Shown here in pieces: positions 25,217-32,494 of a DNA stretch of 64,000 nucleotides. Under the pieces are notes generated by a model. It was not told where the DNA came from, did not search any database, and saw only the letters and a program-made list of their open reading frames with translations. The stretch comes from a virus, in IMG/VR virus record IMGVR_UViG_3300028178_000001, positions 1 to 64,000 of that record; one strand, written 5' to 3'. Numbering within the stretch: position 1 is the stretch's first letter; each line of letters starts with the position of its first letter. The position numbers were made by a program, and so were the translations under genes.

Positions 25217-25532
25217 GGAAGATAAGCGCAGGAAAAAGCCAACGGTATTGGAAGGCGGAAATCGCGTTGCGGTATCTGAGGCGGAAGCGGCGCAAATAAT
25301 GGGCTTAAAAGAAAGTGATACGTTCCGGAAAAAGTTTGTGCCCAACTTTATTAAACCGAGTTATTACCCGGGCAGCAAACGACCGATGTATAATGTTTAT
25401 GAGGTGCTTTCACTTTTTAACAAGACGATTGGAGTAAAAGCACAATACCCGGTAGTTGATAATGATTTTATGGAGAGAGTGCGAAAAATGGCATTGGGGA
25501 CTTATAAAAGAGAACAGCAAGTAGCAAGTTAA
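25200..25532 (+). CDS. HTH protein, possibly excisionase/MerR-like
   Basis: 110 residues. Residues 25-60 (VAVSEAEAAQIMGLKESDTF...KFVPNFIKPSYYPGSKRPMY) fit the winged-helix arrangement of small excisionase/AlpA-like DNA-binding proteins. The basic C-terminus may contact DNA. Could be a regulator or recombination directionality factor, though it is far from int. Inferred. Confidence 0.5.
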   Translation: MLEVVKEDKRRKKPTVLEGGNRVAVSEAEAAQIMGLKESDTFRKKFVPNFIKPSYYPGSKRPMYNVYEVLSLFNKTIGVKAQYPVVDNDFMERVRKMALGTYKREQQVAS

Positions 25533-25559
25533 AAGTATAAATCAAAGGAGTTCAAGAAA

Positions 25560-25913
25560 ATGGAAAAAGTTCATATAAACGATGGCAGCAATAAGCCGAT
25601 ATGCGGCGATGAGGGTTTTACAAAATTAACGGGCGTAAAAGAATGTACGTCTTGTTTAGAGTGCCAAAAATTACGTGCGGAGGCATTGAGAAAGCTAAAA
25701 ACTATCCGCAGACTTGAGGCAGATAGAAAGATAGTGCACGACTATCTGCATGGCAGCAACAGCAAAAATTTAAGCGAAGAAGATTTAGAATCTTATAAAA
25801 TCCGATTGGAGGAGATTGAGATTGAATCGAAAAAAAATCATCCACAATCAAATAACGAGGCGTATCTAATGAGTGAATTGAGTATGCCGATAGAGGAGGT
25901 AGCAAATGCCTAA
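25560..25913 (+). CDS. Hypothetical Cys-containing protein
   Basis: 117 residues, AAAGGAG site. A four-Cys cluster (CGDEGF...ECTSCLECQKL, residues about 16-38) could bind metal. The rest is helical and charged. It overlaps the next gene by eight bases. Not recognised. Confidence 0.5.
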   Translation: MEKVHINDGSNKPICGDEGFTKLTGVKECTSCLECQKLRAEALRKLKTIRRLEADRKIVHDYLHGSNSKNLSEEDLESYKIRLEEIEIESKKNHPQSNNEAYLMSELSMPIEEVANA

Positions 25914-27006
25914 CGAGAACAAAAGTTTGCCGGTAATAAACGACAATAGTCATTTATCTGTTTTTCTACGCGAAGTTGAGAAAGTAATGATACCGTTAGT
26001 ACCGGAAATGTTAAACTTCGTAAAGCCGGAACTTAAACTTGGTTTTGAGAAGATAAGCGTTATTAAAGAGAGAGATGCTTATTGGGTTGAAGGAGGCTAT
26101 GCGCTGAAACTAACAAAGCTAAATGAAATTGCCGTAGCATCAGGGATACAGATAACATGCGGAAGGAACCCGGAAAAAACTTACGATGGAGACGGAAGAA
26201 TAGTTAATGTAAAACATTATGTTCTTTGGACGTACAGAAATATTGACGGGTCAACAAAAAAGGGGGAGATAAGCGGCGAGTATAATTATACTGAAGATAT
26301 ACAAAAGTTCACCGCCAAGAAAGATAAATATGATAGCAGCGGGAAGTTAAAATTTAAAACCGGAGAAGTGGATTGGAACAGTGTAAACCAACGCCGGGCT
26401 AAAGCGGGCCAGCTTGCAGAAAGCAATGCAATTTACAGGGCAATAAATAAAGCTTTGCCAAAATTACGTGGAACGTACAGTGCAGCAGAATTGGATAAAC
26501 CATTTCTTGTGCCTTGCGTAATTGAAGACCCAAGCGAAATGCTAGCTAAATATCCAAAATTAGAAGAAGAATATATCAGGCAAAAGTTGGGGCTTGCCGG
26601 GATGTTGTACGCGGCCCCAGATCAAATAGAAGGCGTTAAGGAAGAGTTTAGAGGAAGCTCCCCGACGGTAGAAGATAGAAAGCCAGCAGTTGGAAAAAAG
26701 CCGGAACCGGCGAAGATAGAAGATGCAAAAGTGATTGAAGAAAAGCCTAATGGAACGGGGGATAAACCGGAAGACCCGGATGAAAAGAATTTCCCTCCGG
26801 GGATGATTGATAAGGGTGAAAGGGCGAAATTTTACGCATCTCAGTTTGTTGATTCGCCGCAGGAAGAAAGAACAAAAATTCTTAATAATTTACTAGAGAA
26901 GAAGAACTACCAGCGACAAGGGAAATCACCCATCGATACTTACAAGGTAGATAAGCAAATTGAGTTTATTGAAATGCTTTGGAAACTGCCAGACTTCAAT
27001 AATTAG
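25906..27006 (+). CDS. Putative recombination/annealing-associated protein
   Basis: 366 residues. The conserved-looking core at residues 50-200 (YALKLTKLNEIAVASGIQI, NQRRAKAGQLAESNAIYRAI) resembles single-strand annealing/Rad52-like or replication-linked phage proteins. A low-complexity linker (KPEPAKIEDAKVIEEKPN) and a C-terminal domain follow. It lies upstream of SbcD/SbcC genes, which suits a recombination role. The stop TAG is supplied by the first AATTAGG unit. Family assignment is a weak inference. Confidence 0.4.
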   Translation: MPNENKSLPVINDNSHLSVFLREVEKVMIPLVPEMLNFVKPELKLGFEKISVIKERDAYWVEGGYALKLTKLNEIAVASGIQITCGRNPEKTYDGDGRIVNVKHYVLWTYRNIDGSTKKGEISGEYNYTEDIQKFTAKKDKYDSSGKLKFKTGEVDWNSVNQRRAKAGQLAESNAIYRAINKALPKLRGTYSAAELDKPFLVPCVIEDPSEMLAKYPKLEEEYIRQKLGLAGMLYAAPDQIEGVKEEFRGSSPTVEDRKPAVGKKPEPAKIEDAKVIEEKPNGTGDKPEDPDEKNFPPGMIDKGERAKFYASQFVDSPQEERTKILNNLLEKKNYQRQGKSPIDTYKVDKQIEFIEMLWKLPDFNN

Positions 27007-27021
27007 GAATTAGGAATTAGG
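27001..27021 (+). repeat. AATTAGG heptamer array, 3 units
   Basis: Three perfect units between two genes. The first unit ends the upstream reading frame; the array then stops four bases before ATG 27025, so its GG/AGG part serves in place of a ribosome site. Confidence 0.75.
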
Positions 27022-27024
27022 AAA

Positions 27025-27237
27025 ATGTTTAAGGACCAATTGATAACAATATCGACTTTTCACCGCAATCTTTTTGCTAAAGGAGATATTGTGGAATGTA
27101 GTCTCTATGGTTTGTTGAAAACAGTCAAAGTCATTGATGACCACACCATTAGAATTAAAAAATTAAATTGGTTTGAATTTGCCATGTATTACATAAAGCA
27201 GCCGTTTGTTAATCTTTGGAGGCGGATAGCAAGATGA
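27025..27237 (+). CDS. Hypothetical small protein
   Basis: 70 residues, starting right after the heptamer array. A KOW-like beta start (KGDIVECSLYGLLKTVKVID) precedes an aromatic end (WFEFAMYYIKQPFVNLW). ATGA overlap with the next small gene. No family known to me. Confidence 0.45.
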   Translation: MFKDQLITISTFHRNLFAKGDIVECSLYGLLKTVKVIDDHTIRIKKLNWFEFAMYYIKQPFVNLWRRIAR

Positions 27238-27383
27238 AATGTGCGGTATGTAATAGAACATTAAAGAATCCTAAAAGCGTAGAAAAGGGAATTGGTCCGG
27301 TATGCGAAGGCAAAGTGAACGGCAAAAAGGTTAGAGCGAAAAAAGCAAAAAAAGATAAACAGCAATTGGAAATGTTTAAATAA
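27234..27383 (+). CDS. Small Cys-rich zinc-binding protein (DUF6011-like)
   Basis: 49 residues. CAVCNRTLKNPKSVEKGIG followed by PVCEG is the compact C..C...C..GIGPvC pattern of small phage and bacterial proteins annotated as DUF6011 or PF-like zinc fingers. The tail is very lysine-rich (VRAKKAKKDKQQLEMFK) with a QLEMFK end that resembles a clamp-binding peptide, though this is not proven. ATGA overlap with the upstream gene. Confidence 0.6.
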   Translation: MKCAVCNRTLKNPKSVEKGIGPVCEGKVNGKKVRAKKAKKDKQQLEMFK

Positions 27384-27397
27384 AGAAAAGGTGTAAA

Positions 27398-27865
27398 ATG
27401 GAAAAGACAAGCAATGATATGAGTCTGGATGCGTTTTGGAAATATCGTGAAGATACATTCAATAACGCTCTAAAATCTTTGGGAATTAATGCCTCAATAA
27501 GTCTAAAAACTACCGAGGAGCAAACAATTTTTATTGAGGCATTAAAAGCAATTGAAGAGAAGGATTTCGAAGATGTTAAGAAATTAGAAATATCAGATGG
27601 GGACGTTCTTCTTTTGAAAGGCGAATCATCTCTTATGGGGGAAAAATTAAAAAATACTATTCTTAACGCTACGGGCAAAAAGGTTTTTATTGTTTGTCTA
27701 CGGACAGAATCTGATTTAATAAAATTAGTCCCAGGAGTTCTTGCACATATTGATCAAGGTATTGGTGGGGATAAAAAAGCCGAAACGATTATATCTAAAA
27801 ATGAAAATGGAGAGACCGTATTAGGGGAAACAAAAATAACAGAGAATAAAGGGACAAAGGGATAA
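27398..27865 (+). CDS. Hypothetical protein
   Basis: 155 residues with an AAAAGG site. Contains ISDGDVLLLKGESSLMGEKL, close in wording to a product at 37387 (VNDGDIIMLRCKNPYIMRQF), so the two may be paralogues or share a fold. C-terminus is polar. Follows the zinc-binding protein by 14 bases and precedes SbcD by one. Confidence 0.5.
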   Translation: MEKTSNDMSLDAFWKYREDTFNNALKSLGINASISLKTTEEQTIFIEALKAIEEKDFEDVKKLEISDGDVLLLKGESSLMGEKLKNTILNATGKKVFIVCLRTESDLIKLVPGVLAHIDQGIGGDKKAETIISKNENGETVLGETKITENKGTKG

Positions 27866-27866
27866 A

Positions 27867-29132
27867 ATGAAAAACCAAATTATAACTTTGTTTACTAGTG
27901 ATTGGCATTTGGATAAAGACCCGAAAAGAAAGAGGAAAGCTTGTGAATCGCTTGATCAAATGGTGGATTATGTAAAAAATAATCAGGTCGATTATATAGT
28001 TCATGGCGGAGATTTTTGGGAAACAAGACAAAACTTTGGTGAAAACAGCGGAGTTGAGTATGGCTTCGAATACTTGCAAGAATTAGCCAAACACGTAAAA
28101 GCAGTTATTATAAATAAAGGCAATAATAACCACGATTACCCTCAAAGCATTAGTCTTCTTGCAAGATTAGGGGAAAATATCTTTGCTTACGAATACCCGA
28201 TTGCACTTGCCCTTTACCCGGATAATGGTAAAATAATAGGGGTTGATGTTTTAAGAGATGAGGATGAAATTATCGGGGGACCGGAATTTATTGTAAACCT
28301 TATGCCTTATCCCACAAAAGCGATGATAGTAAGGAATATGAGCATTGATGACAATAACAAAGAGTTTGGAGAAGTATTTGACGGGTTAATGGATATGTTC
28401 GGGATAACCAACGAAAAGTTTAAATGCCCGAAAGCTTTTTCCTTCCACGGAAACGTAAGAGGCAGCCGGTTAAGTACAGGGCAGCCGTTACCAGGGCAGG
28501 ATATTATTATTTCTCCTTTATCTCTACGAAAAGCCAAAGCGGATGTTTACGCATTCGGGCATATACATAACTGGCAAGAGTTTGCGCCGGATATGTTTTA
28601 CACAGGCCCATTGTACAACTGCAATTTCGGCGAAACGGAGCAGAAATATTTTATTATCAGTAAATTTGATCAGACGGATGGAGGGGTAAAAGTATCTTCA
28701 GAGAAAATAAAGTTTAAGACAGTCCGGCCGATGGTGAACGTTACAGCGGAATTCATTAACGGTGAGTTTGTGATTGACGAACAAGAAATGCCCGAAAATC
28801 CAGAAGTCAAATTTAAATATAAGATAAATGAAGATGAACAAAGCCTCGTTACAGAAGCCAAGAAAGATGAAATAAGAGCACGATATGGGGCGGATGTAAT
28901 TATTGCTTCACCCGATGTAATACCGGTGCAGCGGGAAAGCCGCAGCGAGAAGATAATGGAGGCAGAGAATTTGGCTGAGGAGTTTACAGAGTTTTGCATT
29001 GTAACGGGCAGAGATGAGGTGTTTAAGCCCAGCAATGACGGCAAAGAAAAAATACTCAAAACCGGATACCGGAAAAAGCTTGAATTGATTGAGCAGAATA
29101 TCCCCCCGGACGGAAAAGAAGAAGAGCTTTAA
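27867..29132 (+). CDS. sbcD: SbcD/Mre11-like nuclease subunit
   Basis: 421 residues with metallophosphoesterase motifs: FTSDWHLDKD (DxH), YIVHGGDFWE (GD), NKGNNNHDYP (GNHD variant), FSFHGNVRG and VYAFGHIHNWQ (GHxH). The C-terminal capping region is poorly conserved. It acts with SbcC (32491-35238) on DNA ends and hairpins, like T4 gp47. The two genes are normally adjacent. Here 3.3 kb containing an integron-like module, a helicase and an HNH gene separate them. Confidence 0.85.
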   Translation: MKNQIITLFTSDWHLDKDPKRKRKACESLDQMVDYVKNNQVDYIVHGGDFWETRQNFGENSGVEYGFEYLQELAKHVKAVIINKGNNNHDYPQSISLLARLGENIFAYEYPIALALYPDNGKIIGVDVLRDEDEIIGGPEFIVNLMPYPTKAMIVRNMSIDDNNKEFGEVFDGLMDMFGITNEKFKCPKAFSFHGNVRGSRLSTGQPLPGQDIIISPLSLRKAKADVYAFGHIHNWQEFAPDMFYTGPLYNCNFGETEQKYFIISKFDQTDGGVKVSSEKIKFKTVRPMVNVTAEFINGEFVIDEQEMPENPEVKFKYKINEDEQSLVTEAKKDEIRARYGADVIIASPDVIPVQRESRSEKIMEAENLAEEFTEFCIVTGRDEVFKPSNDGKEKILKTGYRKKLELIEQNIPPDGKEEEL

Positions 29133-29184
29133 GGAAGTGGAAAGAATTGAATAAAACAATAGAAGAATATTTGCCAAAATTACT

Positions 29185-29316
29185 TTATAACGGCTATCGG
29201 CTTAAACCGATTGCGACATAAAAATGAAATTTATAATTAACAGAAATATTAACAAGACTACCAAACTTCAAATCCGAATTGCTTTGCAATTCTATGATTT
29301 GAAGCCGTAGTTATAA
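29185..29316 (+). repeat. attC-like palindromic site upstream of a cassette-like ORF
   Basis: Outer arms TTATAAC (29185-29191) and GTTATAA (29310-29316) match the R''/R' layout of integron attC sites. Inner arms TA-t-CGGCTT (29195-29203) and AAGCCGTA (29302-29309) pair with one extra base on the 5' side, as L''/L' do. A strong local hairpin (CTTCAAATC/GATTTGAAG with AATTGC/GCAATT inside) fills the centre. About 132 bases, in the size range of long attC sites. The R boxes are not the strict RYYYAAC/GTTRRRY. A 24-codon TTG-started frame ends within it. Confidence 0.45.
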
Positions 29317-29334
29317 TTTTGGCGGTGGGAGCTG

Positions 29335-29640
29335 ATGGAAATGAAAGAAGATAGAAGTGATTTTAACAACTACCCGCATAGAGTATTTGCGAATGTAGTA
29401 TTAATAAAAGGGAAAATTGCGAATTGGAAAACCGGTGATTACAGGTGGACTATAAAAAACTTTTTTATGAGCCATCAGCCGACCAACGTATACACAAATG
29501 AGAAGCAAGTAATTATTAAGAGCCGATCATTTATTGTAAGAAATAGAGAGGAACACAATAAGGCGTTTAGCGAGCGAGCAGTAAAATTTTACAGACAATT
29601 TAAGTTTGTAAAAGGATATAATTTGATGCGACCATACTAA
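29335..29640 (+). CDS. Cassette-like gene of unknown function
   Basis: 101 residues, starting 18 bases after GTTATAA and ending 10 bases before TTATAAC (29651). The flanks (GTTATAATTTTGGCGG and CCGCCAATAATTATAAC) are inverted repeats of each other with one indel. Start and stop positions fit a gene cassette. The protein is basic and aromatic (HRVFANVVLIKGKIANWKTG, AVKFYRQFKFVKGYNLMRPY). A plausible ribosome site is GGGAG. No homologue recognised. Confidence 0.5.
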   Translation: MEMKEDRSDFNNYPHRVFANVVLIKGKIANWKTGDYRWTIKNFFMSHQPTNVYTNEKQVIIKSRSFIVRNREEHNKAFSERAVKFYRQFKFVKGYNLMRPY

Positions 29641-29650
29641 CCGCCAATAA

Positions 29651-29781
29651 TTATAACAGCATGGAAATTAAGCGGCAGATAATGATTTCATATCAGAAAC
29701 ACATCCATCGAAATTATTCGTTGGCTCTGGAGAAGTTAGAGAAAATGCTTGTTATCTGTCCGCTTGAGTTTTTAGTTATTT
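29651..29781 (+). repeat. Second attC-like palindrome
   Basis: Begins with TTATAAC (29651-29657) directly after the cassette-like gene and ends with GTTATTT (29775-29781); five base pairs hold. The inner stem AAGCGG-CAGATAA (29670-29682) pairs with TTATCTGTCCGCTT (29752-29765), 13 pairs with one bulged T. The spacers between outer and inner arms (12 and 9 bases) are longer than in typical attC, and the bulge is on the 3' side. So it is a weaker match than the first site. Confidence 0.35.
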
Positions 29782-29810
29782 GGAAATTTTACGGAGAATG
29801 TAATGATTAA
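29661..29810 (+). CDS. Short reading frame inside the second palindrome
   Basis: 49 codons from ATG 29661, stop TAA 29808. It overlaps the start of the truncated integrase by eight bases. No ribosome site is visible and the frame includes the palindrome arms, so it may be chance. Given because it is the only reading frame in 29641-29802. Confidence 0.2.
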   Translation: MEIKRQIMISYQKHIHRNYSLALEKLEKMLVICPLEFLVIWKFYGECND

Positions 29811-30057
29811 ATGTGCGATGAAAAAAGCCGGGATATTAAAGTTCGGAAGTTGTCACACATTAAGACATAGTTTTGCCACGCATATGTTACAACACGGGAA
29901 TGATATTAGAACGGTGCAAGAGCTGTTAAGGCATAAATCAGTTCGTACAACAATGATTTATACTCATGTTCTAGACACAGAAAAGAGAAGTGTTGAAAGT
30001 CCGCTTTCCTATTTATCAACACCAAAACCATTAACAAAAATATATAAGTTAGCTTAG
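29803..30057 (+). pseudogene. C-terminal fragment of an integron-type tyrosine integrase
   Basis: 84 residues. [20 protein letters not shown] carries the second catalytic Arg, [18 protein letters not shown] the His/Arg and nucleophile Tyr, and the end [10 protein letters not shown] resembles the RGVRSPLD tail typical of integron integrases. The first 250 or so residues, including the first catalytic Arg, are missing, and no remnant is seen upstream. It cannot recombine alone. GGAG lies 7 bases before ATG, so it may still be translated, perhaps as a modulator. Found beside attC-like sites. Confidence 0.65.
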
Positions 30058-30070
30058 CAAAGAAAAATAT

Positions 30071-31693
30071 ATGCCAAGATCATTAACCCTTTGGGGACAT
30101 CCGTTGCGAGCTTGGCAGCAGAATGTACATGAAATAGCAATCCAAAAAGTTAAAGCGAAAGCGCAAGATGCCTTGTTTGTCGCTACACCGGCATCGGGGA
30201 AAACCCGCGCAGCTTTGCGGATAGCACACAAACTTTATTTCATGCAGTACATAAAACGCATTGTAATTGTTGTTCCAACCGAGAATTTAAAGGGACAATG
30301 GGCGGAAGATGCACATCTTTACGGTATTGATCTTGATCCAATGGTAGCGAACCGGATAGGGAAGGAAGGAAGCGATTATCACGGAGTTGTGCTTACTTAC
30401 GCGCAACTTGGGATGGATGCGGATATCCATAAACATTTTACGGAAACTACAAGCACGTTGGTAATATTGGACGAAATCCATCATGCGGGGGAAAGTAAAA
30501 CTTGGGGAGACGCACTTTTAACAGCTTTTGAGAATGCTTTTTTTAGAGTTTCATTAAGCGGTACGCCATTTAGAAAAGATAATAACCCGATACCATTTGT
30601 TAAATATGTGAATGATGTTAGTGTAGCTGATTATGTTTATTCATACCAGCAAGCAGTAGAAGATAATGTTTGCCGGGCAATTTACTTCCCGGCATACGAT
30701 GGAATAATGGAGTGGCAAACAGACGGAACTACCTACCGCCATAGTTTTGAGGAACAGATTAACCAGGCCAGAGAGAGCGAAAGATTAAGAACCGCGCTTG
30801 ATCCATCCGGCGAGTTTATGAAGCAGTTTTTTCTTGATGCGGATAAAAAGTTAAATGAGATAAGAAGAGGCAATCATCCGGACGCGGGGGGATTAGTTTT
30901 GGCCATTGATCAAGAGCATGCGGCAAGGATTAAGAAGATGATCTTTGAGCTAATAGGGGAATCACCGGTTATTGCGGTTAGTGATGATAAGAACGCGAGT
31001 AAACACATCAAAGAGTACAAGCGAAGAAAAGATAAATGGTTGATCAGCGTAAAAATGGTATCTGAAGGAGTTGATATCCCACGTTTACGTGTAGGAGTTT
31101 ATGCAACTAATGTAGAGAGCGAATTATTCTTTAGGCAGGTTACGGGAAGGTTTATAAGAGTATTGGCACACCTTAAAAGTCAAGATGCTTACTTGTACAT
31201 TCCCAAACGACATGAGTTAGTAAGATTTGCCAGAGAGATTGAACAGGAAAGAGACCATGCGTTAAACACAGCAAAAGAGAAGTGGGATAAAGATTTATTT
31301 GGGAAGGAAATTGAACCAAAGGAAAAAGAGAAAAAGGACTTCAAAGTAATTTCGGCGGAAGTTACCGGAACTTTGGAAATTAAAACAAATTTTACCGATA
31401 AGATCTCTACAATGTTTGGTTTGCCAAGGGGAAAAGCCCAACAAATAGCGCAGAACGTTGTACAGCAGCCAACCGCTGAAGAGATACCGATATTTGAGAA
31501 GATAAAGACGCTTAGAAAAGAGATAAATGACTTAGCTATGGTTTACGCCAAGAATAGAGGAAACGGCACGGTAGATTGGCAATTAGGGCATAAGGATTGG
31601 ATTAAGCTTGGTGGGAGAAGCATTGAACTTGAAACTATGCCGGAACTAATGAGACGGCGGAGATGGTTGCAAAATAATTTGCAGAAAAGTTAA
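30071..31693 (+). CDS. SF2 DEAD/H-type helicase
   Basis: 540 residues. Motif I FVATPASGKTRAAL, Ia VVPTENLKGQW, II VILDEIHHAG, III SLSGTPFRKD, then the second RecA domain with SVKMVSEGVDIPRLRVG (V) and RQVTGRFIRV (VI). A C-terminal charged region follows. The layout is like phage UvsW/ type III restriction-like helicases, which remodel replication or recombination intermediates. Its location between SbcD and SbcC fits that. It has no nuclease domain. Confidence 0.85.
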   Translation: MPRSLTLWGHPLRAWQQNVHEIAIQKVKAKAQDALFVATPASGKTRAALRIAHKLYFMQYIKRIVIVVPTENLKGQWAEDAHLYGIDLDPMVANRIGKEGSDYHGVVLTYAQLGMDADIHKHFTETTSTLVILDEIHHAGESKTWGDALLTAFENAFFRVSLSGTPFRKDNNPIPFVKYVNDVSVADYVYSYQQAVEDNVCRAIYFPAYDGIMEWQTDGTTYRHSFEEQINQARESERLRTALDPSGEFMKQFFLDADKKLNEIRRGNHPDAGGLVLAIDQEHAARIKKMIFELIGESPVIAVSDDKNASKHIKEYKRRKDKWLISVKMVSEGVDIPRLRVGVYATNVESELFFRQVTGRFIRVLAHLKSQDAYLYIPKRHELVRFAREIEQERDHALNTAKEKWDKDLFGKEIEPKEKEKKDFKVISAEVTGTLEIKTNFTDKISTMFGLPRGKAQQIAQNVVQQPTAEEIPIFEKIKTLRKEINDLAMVYAKNRGNGTVDWQLGHKDWIKLGGRSIELETMPELMRRRRWLQNNLQKS

Positions 31694-31698
31694 TACAT
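31689..31698 (+). promoter_or_regulatory. GTTAATACAT box downstream of the helicase gene
   Basis: Ten bases of the repeated box overlap the helicase stop codon region and precede the structured RNA at 31736 by 38 bases. It could start transcription of the RNA and the HNH gene. Confidence 0.3.
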
Positions 31699-31735
31699 GT
31701 ATTGTTTTATAAAATAACATTTAATAAATTTGGAA

Positions 31736-31830
31736 TGAGATGAAACTAAAATTTTTAATATTACGAAAAGCCATTTGCCTTCGGGAAACCCCAAAGTTTC
31801 ATCTCACCGTTTGCAGATGGCTTTCGTGTT
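31736..31830 (+). ncRNA. Structured leader RNA with a pseudoknot before an HNH gene
   Basis: Two long helices interlock. Stem 1 pairs TGAGATGAAACT (31736-31747) with AGTTTCATCTCA (31795-31806), 12 perfect pairs. Stem 2 pairs ACGAAAAGCCATTTGC (31763-31778) with GCAGATGGCTTTCGT (31813-31827), about 15 pairs with one bulge. The 3' arm of stem 1 lies in the loop of stem 2, giving a pseudoknot. TGAGATGAAAC recurs at 31843-31853 over the HNH start codon, so arm 31796-31806 could pair there instead and hide the start. T-rich bases follow stem 2. Confidence 0.6.
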
Positions 31831-31846
31831 TTAAAAGGAATTTGAG

Positions 31847-32494
31847 ATGAAACCTTTAGAAATCGGGAAACGATACGGACGATTAACAGTTATAGCTGAG
31901 GGTGAGCGGCGTGTTTGCCCTTCGGGGAAAAGCAGAAGGGTTGCTAAATGTCAATGTGACTGTGGGGAAATTATTGGTGTATCAATTTGGTCACTTAACA
32001 GTAAAACAAAACCTACGCTTAGTTGTGGTTGTCTTACAATTGAAATGATGAAAATTACAAAAACGAAGCATGGGCTTATAAATCATCCTTTATACAGAAA
32101 ATTAATGGGGATGAAAAAACGTTGCTATAATCCTAAATATGGGCAATACCATCGTTACGGCGGACGCGGTATAAAAGTTTGTGAAGAGTGGTTGAATGAT
32201 TTTATGTCATTTTATAATTGGGCAATGGCAAATGGATGGGAAGATGGACTTGAAATAGACCGAAAAGATAATGATGGGAATTATGAACCAAGCAATTGCA
32301 GGTTTGTGACAAGCCAAGAAAACACACACAATAGGAGAACATCAAAACTTAACTGGGAAGATGTGCACAATATAAGAAACGCTAAACTTTTGAATCCAGA
32401 GACAAAAAATACTGAATTAGCTAAAACTTTTGAAGTTAGTAGGCGCACTATTAACAATATTTTAAACAATGAAAGATGGAGAGAAGCAGTATGA
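31847..32494 (+). CDS. HNH endonuclease-like protein with C-terminal HTH (copy 1)
   Basis: 215 residues. N-terminal GKRYGRLTVIAEGERRVC and a four-Cys CQCDCG...LSCGC zinc knuckle, then the phage HNH-type core: MKKRCYNPKYGQYHRYGGRG, KVCEEWLNDFMSFYNWAMAN, LEIDRKDNDGNYEPSNCRF. The C-terminal 45 residues form an HTH (NTELAKTFEVSRRTINNILN). Very similar to the gene at 38457. Such genes are typical free-standing homing endonucleases. Overlaps SbcC by four bases. Start lies inside the repeated TGAGATGAAAC. Confidence 0.8.
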   Translation: MKPLEIGKRYGRLTVIAEGERRVCPSGKSRRVAKCQCDCGEIIGVSIWSLNSKTKPTLSCGCLTIEMMKITKTKHGLINHPLYRKLMGMKKRCYNPKYGQYHRYGGRGIKVCEEWLNDFMSFYNWAMANGWEDGLEIDRKDNDGNYEPSNCRFVTSQENTHNRRTSKLNWEDVHNIRNAKLLNPETKNTELAKTFEVSRRTINNILNNERWREAV

